A stretch of 49,923 bases of DNA, from assembly GCA_910579265.1 (NCBI GenBank), contig CAJTTE010000019.1:1-49923 (forward strand). The letters are read 5' to 3'. The position numbers and the translations under genes were made by a program. This DNA comes from an uncultured Ruminiclostridium sp. (GTDB taxonomy: Bacteria; Bacillota; Clostridia; Oscillospirales; Ruminococcaceae). This document shows positions 24,325 through 33,747 of this stretch, piece after piece (position 1 is the first letter of the stretch; every line of letters begins with the position of its first letter). The notes under the pieces were generated by a model. The model saw only the letters and a program-made list of their open reading frames with translations, did no database searches and was not told where the DNA came from.

Positions 24325-26070
24325 ATGAGTAAGAAGAAATATAAAACAGGCGGAAATGAAGTGCCGGAAAATAAAAATAACGAAAAAATTGCGGATGAAA
24401 CGTCCGCTAATGATTCTGAAATTCTCAATAAAGCCGATACGGCGGATGTAAAATCCGAAGATAACACAACGTCGGATTCTCAATCAACCGCAGCAAAGGC
24501 AAAACGGCAGAGCGGCGACGCTCCGGGAAAGAGCAAAGGCGCCGGAAAGGGAAAAAGACTGAAGCACGGAGCGCTGGCCGTTACGTTTACGGTTATATTT
24601 GTAGCGGCTATAGTTCTTATAAATATAATTTTTAATATGGTTCTCGCCAGATTCGATATTTCAGCCGATCTTTCCGATAATTCAATGTACACCATCGATG
24701 ATACTACGGCCGAATATCTGTCGGGAGTGGAGGACAATATCTCCATAATCGTCGCTTCCGACGAGGCGGCCTTTGAAAACGGTATTCTGCAAGGCGGACA
24801 GCAGTACGGCAAACAGGTAAGTCAGATTATACGTTCCTTCGCGGGAGCTAATTCCAGAATATCGGCTCAGTATAAGGATCTTGATTCCAACCCCGCGTTT
24901 TACTCAAAATACGGTGCGACACTCCAGGCAGGAAGTATAATCGTAGAGTCTGAAAAAACGGGCAGAAACGTTATTATAACTTCAAATGATTATCTTTCGC
25001 CAAAATATACCTACAACGGGCAGGAGATAGATTATCAGACATTTTATACCTATTATCAGATGGGGGCGGGTTCTCTTCTCAATATCGAATACTACGCGGC
25101 GGCTGAAAGAAGCATTTTGTCCGCAATTATGAATGTTACCAACGAGAATCCCGTTAAAGTAGCGGTTTTATCGGAGGATTACGGCGTTACCAATCCTACC
25201 GCTCTTGTAAGTCTATTAGAGGCCAACGCTTACATTGTTGAAAGTTTTAAGCTTACAACAGTAGAGGCTATTGATTCAAGCTATGATTATGTCATTATTT
25301 ATGCGCCTATTTATGATTTCAGCAATGATGATCTGAATAAAATCGACATGTGGCTCGATAACGGGGGAAAATACGGTAAAAACCTGTTTTATGCCGCCGC
25401 ATCGGTTGCGGAGGAGCTGCCCAAGCTAAACGCTTATCTCAGTGAATGGGGACTTTCGGTCGGCAGCGGTTACGTATATCAGACCAACAGTAAGTACGGG
25501 CATGCGGCGTCGCCTACTTATCAGGTGCTTTACCTCAATGAGGGAGATTACAGCGAAGGCGTGGATTCTACAACAAAGCATACGACGGGAGACGGACTCA
25601 GACCTATAAAACTGCTTTTTGAAGAAGAATCCAACTATATAACATCGCCTATAATTTCTTCATACGACGGAGCAGTTATCGCTCCTTTTGACAAGCTTCA
25701 GAATTTCGATCCCTCTACCGCAGAAGAGTCCGGCGAATTTGTGGTTGCCGCAGAATCCGCCAAGACGCGGTTTGAAGGCGTTAATCCTTTTTCAAGCCGT
25801 GTATTCGTTACCGGCGGGCACTATATACTTGACGCAGCCTTTATGCAGTCAGAACAGGACAATAATTCTGATATTTTCTTAAACATCTTTAATAAAACCA
25901 GCGGCAGAGAAAAGGTGGAAATTTCAATAACACCAAAATCCTATACCGTTCCCACCTTTGAGATCACTGCGGCGCAGGCGCGGGGAATCACCGTTGTTTT
26001 TGCCGTAGTCGTACCCCTTGCCGTTATTGCCGCAGGAGTGGTAGTTATCATACGAAGAAAGAGAAGGTAA
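24325..26070 (+). CDS. GldG-like ABC-associated membrane protein
   Basis: A 581-aa protein with a hydrophilic, charged N-terminus of about 80 residues, a membrane helix at about 82-107, a large external domain and a C-terminal helix (ITVVFAVVVPLAVIAAGVVV) ending in RRKRR. The start of the external part (FDISADLSDNSMYTIDDTTA) is the conserved opening of GldG/ABC_transp_aux proteins, which bear a ThuA/GATase-like fold in this class. It lies between the permease and a DUF4340 protein. GGAAGGAA precedes ATG 24325. A 153-bp gap separates it from the permease, with no obvious terminator. Confidence 0.85.
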   Translation: MSKKKYKTGGNEVPENKNNEKIADETSANDSEILNKADTADVKSEDNTTSDSQSTAAKAKRQSGDAPGKSKGAGKGKRLKHGALAVTFTVIFVAAIVLINIIFNMVLARFDISADLSDNSMYTIDDTTAEYLSGVEDNISIIVASDEAAFENGILQGGQQYGKQVSQIIRSFAGANSRISAQYKDLDSNPAFYSKYGATLQAGSIIVESEKTGRNVIITSNDYLSPKYTYNGQEIDYQTFYTYYQMGAGSLLNIEYYAAAERSILSAIMNVTNENPVKVAVLSEDYGVTNPTALVSLLEANAYIVESFKLTTVEAIDSSYDYVIIYAPIYDFSNDDLNKIDMWLDNGGKYGKNLFYAAASVAEELPKLNAYLSEWGLSVGSGYVYQTNSKYGHAASPTYQVLYLNEGDYSEGVDSTTKHTTGDGLRPIKLLFEEESNYITSPIISSYDGAVIAPFDKLQNFDPSTAEESGEFVVAAESAKTRFEGVNPFSSRVFVTGGHYILDAAFMQSEQDNNSDIFLNIFNKTSGREKVEISITPKSYTVPTFEITAAQARGITVVFAVVVPLAVIAAGVVVIIRRKRR

Positions 26071-26080
26071 TGGAGCAAAT

Positions 26081-27589
26081 ATGAAAATCGATACAAAAAG
26101 CAGGAACTTTAGGATAATTTTGTTTTCTGTGATAGGTCTTGCGGTTCTGGCGGCGGTTATCGTTTTGCTTATGCTTACGGCGCCAAAGGATCCGGACGAA
26201 TCAGATGAAAACGTTACTACTTCGGATACGGCGGATCCTGCCTTGATGCTTCAGCCGGAAAGTCTCGGAAATATTAAAAGCATTAAAGTAGAGAATTCCC
26301 TTGGAAGTTTTACCGTTATAAGGAGCGTCAAGGAAAACGGAGATGTGAACTGGGATATTGAAGGATTAGATGATATTGACCGGTCTCTTTTAAGCAGCAC
26401 CGCATTTGACAGCCTTGCCAAGGCCGTTACGGATATGACGGCGCGGTCCGTTATCGAGGAAAATGCCTCGGATCTGGCACAGTATGGTCTTGAAAAGCCT
26501 TCGGTAAAAGCTGAGGTCATATTCGAAAACGGCAGCTTCAATTTTCTGATAGGGGATACCGTTACAAGCGGGTCGGCAAACTACTTAATGGTAGAAGGCA
26601 ATCCTACCGTCTATTCCTACTATTCCTATTCGCTCAGCTCCGTCATCAATAATGATGCAATGTCATTTATAAATACGGCCGTAATGCCTTCCTTCGATCA
26701 GAATAACGCGCCGGATATAAAGAAAATCACCGTTACCCGCAAGGATTGGGATAAGCCGCTTATACTTGAATCGATGCCGGAGCTTCCGGAGGACAGCACC
26801 AGTATACAGGTGTTTGCCTATACCTTTACTTCGCCTTATTCCGTTTATCTTGATCTTAATGACGGAAGCGACTTTCTTAATGCAATCAACGGACTTTCCG
26901 CGCAGAAGGCCGCCTTTGTAAAGCCTACTGATGAACAGATAAAGGAAACGGGGTTAGACGATCCCTTCTGTGAGGTAGACCAATTGGCGGGCGATACAAT
27001 TTATCGTTTATATATAGGCGATGCTATTACCCAGGAGGTAAAGGACGAAGAAACGGGGATCACCAAAAAAGAGATAACAGGATATTACGGAAGAAGCAAT
27101 ATGGTTCCGGATGTTATTTTTATCTTTAATTCCGATGATCTGATCTGGGCTTCAATGCAAGCTACGGATTATATGTCAGAGCTTTTCCTTATGCCGTATA
27201 TATATGATGTGGATACTCTGAGCTACCGCGATGCAAACTGTGATTTTACCGTTAAGATAGAAGGCGACAATGATGAAAGTCATTTTTATATTGATGGAGA
27301 GGAAATAGATGAGAAGCCTTTAAGAGGATTTTATCAATACCTTGTCGGCTGCCGCGGTGAGGAATTCTATACCGAAGACGCGAAGGGCGATTTTATAGCA
27401 GAATTCACTTACACTTACAGGGATGACCGAGAGCCGAGCACGGTCAAACTTTATTCATCCGATGACAGAAGGGTTATTATTGAGATTAACGGAAGCAATG
27501 TTTTCAAGACCAAGTGGAATTATCAGACAAGGCTTTTGGAGAATGCTAAGGCGTTTCTTAAGGGTGAGGAGATCATTCAGAATTATTGA
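26081..27589 (+). CDS. DUF4340 domain-containing membrane-anchored protein
   Basis: A 502-aa protein with one N-terminal membrane helix (about 12-31), then an acidic linker and a long external region. That region repeats a beta-rich layout (SIKVENSLGSFTVIRS, WDIEGLDD, QYGLEKPSVKAEVIFENGS) characteristic of DUF4340. Tandem versions are visible near residues 65-165 and 260-340. It starts 11 bp after the GldG-like gene (GGAG before the ATG) and is surely cotranscribed. DUF4340 proteins regularly accompany Gld-type ABC exporters. Function unknown; an extracytoplasmic part of the exporter is likely. Confidence 0.85.
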   Translation: MKIDTKSRNFRIILFSVIGLAVLAAVIVLLMLTAPKDPDESDENVTTSDTADPALMLQPESLGNIKSIKVENSLGSFTVIRSVKENGDVNWDIEGLDDIDRSLLSSTAFDSLAKAVTDMTARSVIEENASDLAQYGLEKPSVKAEVIFENGSFNFLIGDTVTSGSANYLMVEGNPTVYSYYSYSLSSVINNDAMSFINTAVMPSFDQNNAPDIKKITVTRKDWDKPLILESMPELPEDSTSIQVFAYTFTSPYSVYLDLNDGSDFLNAINGLSAQKAAFVKPTDEQIKETGLDDPFCEVDQLAGDTIYRLYIGDAITQEVKDEETGITKKEITGYYGRSNMVPDVIFIFNSDDLIWASMQATDYMSELFLMPYIYDVDTLSYRDANCDFTVKIEGDNDESHFYIDGEEIDEKPLRGFYQYLVGCRGEEFYTEDAKGDFIAEFTYTYRDDREPSTVKLYSSDDRRVIIEINGSNVFKTKWNYQTRLLENAKAFLKGEEIIQNY

Positions 27590-27666
27590 CGTTATCGGTT
27601 TATTTGCAGTTAGTGCATTGGAAATACGGGTTATTCCCCGATAAATTTAAGAAAGAGGTTGTTGTT

Positions 27667-27957
27667 ATGGCTGAGCAGGAATTTTTCACTTATAAGGGCC
27701 TTCCTTTGGTCAGAAAAGGAAATATGATTTATTACGGAAATATGAGCGATGAAACCGTGGCTAATTTACAGATAGTTTCCACGAAAGACGTTAACGGCCT
27801 TCAAGTAGCGGACAAGGTCAAGGTATGGCTTATGCTTACCCAGACCGAGGGAGTGGACGCCAGCGAGATAATGAAAAAGTCCTGTGAAAGAAGCGGACTA
27901 TATGAGGCGCTGGATGTTGCTTATATCTGGTTGGAAAGAGAAAAGACCAGCAGTTGA
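27667..27957 (+). CDS. Small conserved-looking cytoplasmic protein, 96 aa
   Basis: The protein starts MAEQEFFTYKGLPLVRKGN, continues MIYYGNMSDETVANLQI and contains DKVKVWLMLTQT and SGLYEALDVAYIWLERE. No signal peptide or membrane segment is seen. Codon use and composition are those of a real protein, and a good GAAAGAGG lies about 9 bases before ATG 27667; the frame extends 27 codons upstream without support. It is the last gene before a strong terminator and 77 bp after the DUF4340 gene, so it may be cotranscribed with the exporter. I recall similar small proteins in other Clostridia but no assigned function. Confidence 0.75.
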   Translation: MAEQEFFTYKGLPLVRKGNMIYYGNMSDETVANLQIVSTKDVNGLQVADKVKVWLMLTQTEGVDASEIMKKSCERSGLYEALDVAYIWLEREKTSS

Positions 27958-28006
27958 TAACGATTCTGAAAAATTGTTGTTTTTGTGTTGAAGCGGGTCG
28001 ATGCTT

Positions 28007-28039
28007 TAAAAAGGCGGTGTGTGATACACCGCTTTTTTT
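28007..28039 (+). terminator. Terminator of the Gld-type ABC cassette
   Basis: GCGGTGT (28014-28020) pairs with ACACCGC (28026-28032), followed by seven T; an A run lies before the stem. Confidence 0.85.
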
Positions 28040-28106
28040 ATTGGAGCTTTAGCGCAAAAACCAGCTGCTTTAGCGGCTGTCTGTAATAGTAATGCTATGT
28101 CAGACC

Positions 28107-28185
28107 TTCAACACCCCCTTAGGGGTTGAGCCTGTAATTCGCCCTTTTAGGGCGTGTGCAAACCACCACTTCAGTGGTGGTTTTG
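28107..28185. repeat. Cluster of three consecutive hairpins
   Basis: Three stem-loops follow each other in 80 bp: CAAC.CCCC/GGGGTTG (about 28109-28128), CGCCC/GGGCG (about 28140-28154) and AACCACCAC/GTGGTGGTT with loop TTCA (about 28161-28182). Their density and regularity resemble the subterminal hairpins of IS200/IS605-type elements, but no transposase is adjacent. Confidence 0.55.
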
Positions 28186-28191
28186 ATTTGT

Positions 28192-28352
28192 AATACTAAT
28201 TCCCAATTAAAAGTAGACAAAGGCGACGGGCGGAGCGTTCCTGATCAAGGAAGTCCCGACGCGGTAATATGCGGATATTTCAAGGAGGGCTGACGCAGAG
28301 TAGGGGCGCTTCGGTCGTTGGATTTGTCTGATTTTAATCGGAAATTAGTATA
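28192..28352. repeat. 161-bp element with 30-bp terminal inverted repeats
   Basis: The left end (28192-28221, ATACTAATT...AGACAAA) and the complement of the right end (28323-28352) match at 25 of 30 positions. The interior is G/C-rich (GGCGACGGGCGGAGCG, AAGGAGGGCTGACGC) and has no ORF. This is a typical MITE-like layout, different from families 1 and 2, and there is only one copy in the window. Confidence 0.75.
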
Positions 28353-28591
28353 AAACCGACCTATGGCGGTCATTTTGATTGAAACGGCTATAAGCGTTAA
28401 ATTTTTTCGTACAGTATGGTTCAAAGGGATATTGCCGGTATAAATGAGGGGGATCATTAAGGTGAAATATATTAAGCGAAGCGATAAAAATCCGGATTAT
28501 ACAGCCATACAGCCTCCGGTTTCCGCAAATATCATCTGAGGCGCTTATAATTTTACTGAGATATTCTGCCTTCGCCATAGAAAAAACCGTT

Positions 28592-28773
28592 TTTAAGGCA
28601 ACACCGCACAATTATTGCGTGTGAATTGCGCAGCCAGATTTTTCGTGAGCTTGCAAAAATTCGACGCAGGAGTACTGACGTATTTCAATGAGAATTTGTG
28701 TAAGCTGACTGAATATATGCAAGCAAGCCGCACGCAAAGCCCTCAGGCGGTCATTGTGCGGCATTGCCTTAAA
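28592..28773 (+). repeat. Interspersed repeat family 1, copy B (full length)
   Basis: A 182-bp copy with ends TTTAAGGCAACACCGCACAA and ATTGTGCGGCATTGCCTTAA. It is collinear with copies A and C over the whole length, with scattered substitutions. It lies between the 161-bp element and the cellobiose phosphorylase promoter. Confidence 0.9.
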
Positions 28774-28977
28774 TAAAACTACTCTGTCAGTTCTTTTGCG
28801 GCTGTAAATATAATTATCCTTTATTGCTTACGGGGCCGGCATCTATGCTGTAACAAAAGTCAGACATTTGTATAAGATGACGACGTTCTTAATGAAATCG
28901 TTATCCAAGGATACGCGTCAGGATAATTTATATAGGGCAAAAGAAATAAAAATTTTTTATGGTATCGTTTTCAGCTA

Positions 28978-29006
28978 TTGAAAAATCCGGACAAATAGGA
29001 TATACT
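28978..29006 (+). promoter_or_regulatory. Sigma-A promoter of the cellobiose phosphorylase gene
   Basis: TTGAAA at 28978-28983, a 17-base spacer and TATACT at 29001-29006. The leader is about 33 bases. No obvious catabolite-response palindrome is visible. Confidence 0.8.
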
Positions 29007-29045
29007 TAAAATAATTCTAAATTATGAAAGGAAAGGTCTATTTTA

Positions 29046-31538
29046 ATGAAATTCGGCTACTTTGATGATGTCAACCGTGAATATGTCATTACTTCCCCTA
29101 AGACACCCTATCCTTGGATCAATTATTTGGGAACAGAGGGCTTTTTCTCTTTGATCTCCAATACCGCAGGCGGTTACAGCTTTTATAAGGACGCAAGGCT
29201 GCGCCGTATTACGCGCTACCGTTACAATAACGTTCCCGTTGATATGGGCGGACGGTATTTTTATATCAAGGACGGCGACACCGTCTGGAACCCCGGCTGG
29301 TCTCCCGTTAAGACGGAGCTTGACTCTTATTCCTGCCGCCACGGTATGGGATATACCGTTATAAGCGGTGAGAAGAACGGCGTTAAAGCAGAGGTGAAGT
29401 TTTTCGTTCCCGTTGGCTTTAACGGAGAGGTGCAAAGGCTGACGCTGACAAATAAAAGCGGAACGGCAAAGAAGCTTAAGCTCTGGAGCTTCCTCGAATG
29501 GTGCCTTTGGGATGCCAATGACGATACCACAAACTTCCAGCGTAATTTTAACACGGGAGAAGTGGAAATAGACGGAAGCACCATTTATCATAAGACCGAG
29601 TATAAAGAGCGCCGGGATCACTATGCATTTTATACCGTAAACGCTGATATTCAGGGCTTTGATACGGACCGTGAAAGCTTTTTGGGATTATACAACGGTT
29701 TTGGCGAGCCTCAGACAGTTAAAGAGGGCAAGGCGCGTAATTCCGTTGCCGACGGTTGGTCTCCTATCGCTTCTCACTATATTGAAATAGATCTTAAGGA
29801 CGGAGAGAGCAAGGATCTTATCTTCCTTTTGGGTTATGTTGAAAACGATTTTGAGGAGAAGTTTGCTCCCGACCTTACCGATTCGGATAATATAATTACC
29901 ACTGCCGGCAGCAGAAAGAACATTGTCAACAAGAAAAAAGCGAGGGAAATGATAGAGCTTTGCAATACTGCCGAAAAGGCGGATAAGCTGTTTGAAAGCC
30001 TTAAGGAGTATTGGGACAACGTTCTCAGACAGTACAGCGTTAAATCTCCCGACGATAAGCTTAACAGAATGGTCAATATCTGGAACCAGTATCAGTGTAT
30101 GGTTACTTTCAATATGAGCCGCTCCGCCTCCTACTTTGAAAGCGGAATAGGCAGAGGAATGGGCTTCCGTGACAGTAACCAGGACCTTTTGGGCTTTGTT
30201 CATCAGATCCCCGCAAGGGCAAGAGAAAGACTTATCGATCTTGCCGCCACAATGCTTGAGGACGGGGGAGCATATCATCAGTACCAGCCTCTCACCAAGA
30301 TGGGCAACCATGAGTTAGGCTCTAACTTTAACGACGATCCGCTGTGGATGATACTTGCCGTTGCGGCTTATATCAAGGAAACAGGAGATATGTCAATACT
30401 TGACGAGAAGGTGCCTTACGAGAACAAGGATGAGCTGGCGGATACCATGCTCGATCATATGAAGAGAGCCTTCTACCATGTCTGCACCAAGATCGGCCCT
30501 CACGGACTGCCGCTAAGCGGACGCGCGGACTGGAACGACTGCCTTAACCTCAGCTGCTTCTCCGACAAGCCCGGCCAATCCTTCCAGACATATACCTCTC
30601 CGAAGTACGGCGATACGGGATACAGCAAGGTTGCCGAATCTGTAATGATCGCGGGTATGTTCTGCTTTATCGGTCCAGAGTATGTGAAGATGTGCAGAAT
30701 GAAAGGCGATAACGCCGAAGCGGATAAGGCACAGTCTGAAATTGACAAGATGAGCAAGGCTACCATGGAATACGGCTATGACGGTGAGTGGTTCCTGCGC
30801 GCTTATGATGATAACGGAAATAAGGTCGGCTCGCATGAAAACGAGGAGGGCAAGATATTTATCGAGCCTCAGGGCTTCTGTGTAATGGCGGGAGTCGGTA
30901 AGGACAAGGGAGCTGATCTTAAGACGCTTGAAAGCGTTGACAAGTATCTTAACAGCAAGCACGGCCTTGTACTTAATAATCCCGCATTTACCCGTTACTA
31001 CATTGAGTACGGTGAGATTTCCACATATCCTCCCGGATACAAGGAGAACGCGGGTATCTTCTGCCACAACAACGCTTGGATAATCTGTGCCGAAGCGTTT
31101 GTGGGACACGGAGACAAGGCGTTTGAATATTACTCAAAGATCGCTCCCGCTTATAACGAGGAGATTTCCGATCTGCACCGCACCGAGCCTTACGTATATG
31201 CTCAGATGATTGCTGGCAAGGACGCGCCTCGCTTCGGTGAAGCAAAGAACAGCTGGCTTACCGGTACCGCCGCATGGAATTTCGTTGCGGTTTCTCAGTA
31301 TATTTTGGGTGTCAAGCCCGATTATGAGGGCCTTGCGGTTAATCCTTCAATTCCCGCAGGTTGGGATGGCTTCTCCGTCTCAAGGCAGTTCAGAGGAGGA
31401 GTTTACAATATTACCGTTAAAAACCCCAATCACACCGGTCACGGTGTTAAGTCAATGACCGTTGACGGCAAGACTGTTGAAGGCTGTATTGTCCCTGATT
31501 TGGGTGAAGGCGAGCATAATGTTGAGGTTATTCTTTAA
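29046..31538 (+). CDS. cbp: Cellobiose phosphorylase, glycoside hydrolase family 94
   Basis: Splits cellobiose with phosphate into glucose-1-phosphate and glucose in the cytoplasm, saving one ATP over hydrolysis. The 830-aa length is normal for the family, and no signal peptide is present. The opening MKFGYFDDVNREYVITSPKT followed by PYPWINYLG is characteristic of cellobiose (not cellodextrin or chitobiose) phosphorylases. The general acid is Asp498 in GRADW496ND498CLN. Further conserved blocks are GFRDSNQDLLGFVH and QPLTKMGNHELGSNFNDDP. AAAGGAAAGG precedes ATG 29046. The gene is monocistronic with its own promoter and terminator. The close homologue N,N'-diacetylchitobiose phosphorylase is less likely. 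Confidence 0.93.
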   Translation: MKFGYFDDVNREYVITSPKTPYPWINYLGTEGFFSLISNTAGGYSFYKDARLRRITRYRYNNVPVDMGGRYFYIKDGDTVWNPGWSPVKTELDSYSCRHGMGYTVISGEKNGVKAEVKFFVPVGFNGEVQRLTLTNKSGTAKKLKLWSFLEWCLWDANDDTTNFQRNFNTGEVEIDGSTIYHKTEYKERRDHYAFYTVNADIQGFDTDRESFLGLYNGFGEPQTVKEGKARNSVADGWSPIASHYIEIDLKDGESKDLIFLLGYVENDFEEKFAPDLTDSDNIITTAGSRKNIVNKKKAREMIELCNTAEKADKLFESLKEYWDNVLRQYSVKSPDDKLNRMVNIWNQYQCMVTFNMSRSASYFESGIGRGMGFRDSNQDLLGFVHQIPARARERLIDLAATMLEDGGAYHQYQPLTKMGNHELGSNFNDDPLWMILAVAAYIKETGDMSILDEKVPYENKDELADTMLDHMKRAFYHVCTKIGPHGLPLSGRADWNDCLNLSCFSDKPGQSFQTYTSPKYGDTGYSKVAESVMIAGMFCFIGPEYVKMCRMKGDNAEADKAQSEIDKMSKATMEYGYDGEWFLRAYDDNGNKVGSHENEEGKIFIEPQGFCVMAGVGKDKGADLKTLESVDKYLNSKHGLVLNNPAFTRYYIEYGEISTYPPGYKENAGIFCHNNAWIICAEAFVGHGDKAFEYYSKIAPAYNEEISDLHRTEPYVYAQMIAGKDAPRFGEAKNSWLTGTAAWNFVAVSQYILGVKPDYEGLAVNPSIPAGWDGFSVSRQFRGGVYNITVKNPNHTGHGVKSMTVDGKTVEGCIVPDLGEGEHNVEVIL

Positions 31539-31561
31539 ATTATAGAACCTAACGCAGCTTC

Positions 31562-31610
31562 AGGGCAGCGTCGTACGATGAAGATTGTACGACGCTGCCC
31601 TATTTTTTTG
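31562..31610 (+). terminator. Terminator of the cellobiose phosphorylase gene
   Basis: A perfect 15-bp GC-rich stem (31562-31576 with 31587-31601) with a 10-base loop, then TATTTTTTTG. Confidence 0.92.
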
Positions 31611-32039
31611 TAAATCTGAGAATATTTTATCATTTTAGAGGTATCAAATTTTGATATAAAGATAAACGCAATCAAAGACAATAAAACGGGTCTTGTTAAT
31701 TGAAGGACCTTTTCGTATGATTCGGAGAATTTAAAATTATTTCCAACGTAATCGCCATAGCGATTTTAACTGCGGGATCAGTTCCTTGTATTATTTCTTA
31801 TGCGGGTCATGAATTGAATTTCATATTATGCAGTGCGCGTTATAGACCCATTCATAAGGATCAAAAAAAGCAAGTTAGATGAGGGGAAAACAAAATGAAG
31901 ATAGATGCGCACCTTGATTTATGTGAACACGCCTTATGAAAAGCAGCATATGATTGTCTTAAATTTTCGTTATTATCCTTTTATTGATTTTTAAAATACA
32001 TAAAAAATCCTACGGCAACGTAAATCCTTTTTTCTGCAC
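31611..32039. other. Gene-free spacer before glgA
   Basis: About 430 bp with no supported gene. A 50-codon open stretch around 31724-31880 (including NVIAIAILTAGSVPCIISYA) has a hydrophobic segment but no start codon or ribosome binding site. Confidence 0.4.
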
Positions 32040-32068
32040 TTGTTTTTTTCTTTAAAGTGTGTTATACT
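32040..32068 (+). promoter_or_regulatory. Probable promoter of glgA
   Basis: TTGTTT at 32040-32045, a 17-base spacer and TATACT at 32063-32068. The -35 is weak. The predicted leader is about 165 bases. Confidence 0.55.
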
Positions 32069-32238
32069 GTAAATAATAAATTTGCATTTTGCATATCCGG
32101 CGGAAAATGCCGCTGCGGTCATATGGAAAAGTAAAATGCAGTCTTTTTTCGGTTTATGTAAATTGATTTTTGACCTGCGGGGTCTGACCGTAAAGAGACG
32201 GCGGGAATATCATTTTTTATTATGAAAGGATAACCGTT

Positions 32239-33675
32239 ATGAAAATTCTTTATGTATCCAGTGAGGCTCAACCCTTTGCAGCTTCGGGCGGACTTGCCGA
32301 TGTTGCGGGATCGCTTCCGAAGGCACTGGCGGAAGAAGGACAGGAATGTATCGTGGTATTGCCTTATTATGTAAATACCATCAAGGAATCTCAGAAAGAA
32401 AATATCAGATACGTTGATAACTTCTATGTTTCGGTAGGCTGGAGAGCGCAGTATTGCGGTGTTTTTCAGACTGAGCTTAACGGGGTGACCTATTATTTCC
32501 TTGATAACGAGTACTATTTTAAACGCGATTTCGGTCTTTACGGCTATTATGACGACGGCGAAAGATTTGCGTTCTTTTCCAGAGCGGTTATGGAGCTGGT
32601 ACAAAAATTTAATCTCCGTCCTGATATAATAAACGCCAATGATTGGCAATGTGCCCTTATTCCCGTTTATTATAACCTCTATTACCGCAATCAGTATAAT
32701 ATGCAGAATATTCATACCGTATTTACCATACATAACATTCAGTATCAGGGACGTTACGGTCTGGAGATGATGGAAGAAATACTTGGGATTCCCAAGTATT
32801 ACACTTCGGTTATGGAGTATGACCATGACGTAAACTTTATGAAAGCGGCTATTGAAGTTTCGGAAAAGGTAACCACCGTTTCTCCGACCTATGCTCAGGA
32901 GATAATGGATCCGTGGTTTGCACACGGGCTTGACAGAATATTAAAAACAAAAACATATAAGACCTGCGGCTTCCTTAACGGTATAGATCAGGATATGTAC
33001 AACCCGGAATCCGATGCCGACATTCCCGCTAAATTCAGCGCTAAAAACAAATCCGGTAAAAAAACCTGCAAGCAGAAGCTTTTAGAGGAAGTAGGTCTCG
33101 GCGGAGGCGATGACGCTCCCGTTATAGGTCTTGTTTCGCGTCTTGTTGAGCATAAGGGCTTCGATCTTGTAAAATGCGCTTTTGATGAAATGGTAGGTCT
33201 GGGCTGTAAAATAGTTATTCTTGGTTCGGGAGAAGCTCAGTATGAAAACTTTTTCCATGAAATGCACTATCGGTATCCGGATAAGGTAAGCTTTACATGC
33301 GGTTATATTCCGGCTCTTGCCAAAAAGATATATGCCGGTGCGGATATGTTCCTAATGCCCAGTAAAAGTGAACCCTGCGGACTTGCGCAGATGATCTCGC
33401 TGCGTTATGGTACTGTGCCGATCGTAAGAGCCACCGGCGGTTTGAAGGATTCCATACGTGATTACGGTGAACCTGATGACAGCGGTCTCGGATTTACCTT
33501 CCAGTCATATAATGCCCTTGACATGCTCGGGGCGGTACGAAGAGCCACCGAGCTTTACTATAATGACAAGCGCAAGTGGGGCGCGCTTGTAACCAAGGGC
33601 ATGAAGGCGGACTTTAGCTGGAACAGATCGGCTAAGCTTTATATAGGCCTTTATAAGGAGCTTTGCGGTCAGTGA
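32239..33675 (+). CDS. glgA: Glycogen (starch) synthase, ADP-glucose type, GT5
   Basis: Extends alpha-1,4-glucan chains from ADP-glucose. The 478-aa GT-B fold protein has the usual start MKILYVSSEAQPFAASGGLA and GSLPKAL, an N-terminal domain with VFTIHNIQYQGRYG, a hinge with CGFLNGIDQDMYNP, and the C-terminal donor domain with GLVSRLVEHKGFDL and FLMPSKSEPCGLAQMISLRYG (the E-x7-E type motif). The classic KTGGL donor loop reads ASGGL here, so its Lys is replaced. ATGAAAGGATAACCGTT precedes ATG 32239. No glgC, glgD or glgB is adjacent. Glucose-1-phosphate from the upstream cellobiose phosphorylase could supply the pathway. Confidence 0.94.
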   Translation: MKILYVSSEAQPFAASGGLADVAGSLPKALAEEGQECIVVLPYYVNTIKESQKENIRYVDNFYVSVGWRAQYCGVFQTELNGVTYYFLDNEYYFKRDFGLYGYYDDGERFAFFSRAVMELVQKFNLRPDIINANDWQCALIPVYYNLYYRNQYNMQNIHTVFTIHNIQYQGRYGLEMMEEILGIPKYYTSVMEYDHDVNFMKAAIEVSEKVTTVSPTYAQEIMDPWFAHGLDRILKTKTYKTCGFLNGIDQDMYNPESDADIPAKFSAKNKSGKKTCKQKLLEEVGLGGGDDAPVIGLVSRLVEHKGFDLVKCAFDEMVGLGCKIVILGSGEAQYENFFHEMHYRYPDKVSFTCGYIPALAKKIYAGADMFLMPSKSEPCGLAQMISLRYGTVPIVRATGGLKDSIRDYGEPDDSGLGFTFQSYNALDMLGAVRRATELYYNDKRKWGALVTKGMKADFSWNRSAKLYIGLYKELCGQ

Positions 33676-33697
33676 ACATAATTTAATAATAAGTCTT

Positions 33698-33747
33698 ATA
33701 CGGCAGCTTATTCTTGACTTTGGGCAAAGAAGAGCTGCCGTATTTTA
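33698..33747 (+). terminator. Terminator of glgA
   Basis: ATACGGCAGCT (33698-33708) pairs with AGCTGCCGTAT (33733-33743); the inner part can extend partly. A short T run follows. Confidence 0.75.

Noticed and set aside
22467..27589. Gliding motility machinery
   Set aside because: Only the Gld-type ABC exporter parts are present; no other gld or spr genes are seen, and such cassettes are common in non-gliding Firmicutes.
32119..32925. 268-codon antisense ORF over glgA
   Set aside because: A shadow of the glgA frame, with Ile/Asn/Lys-rich nonsense composition and no start signal.
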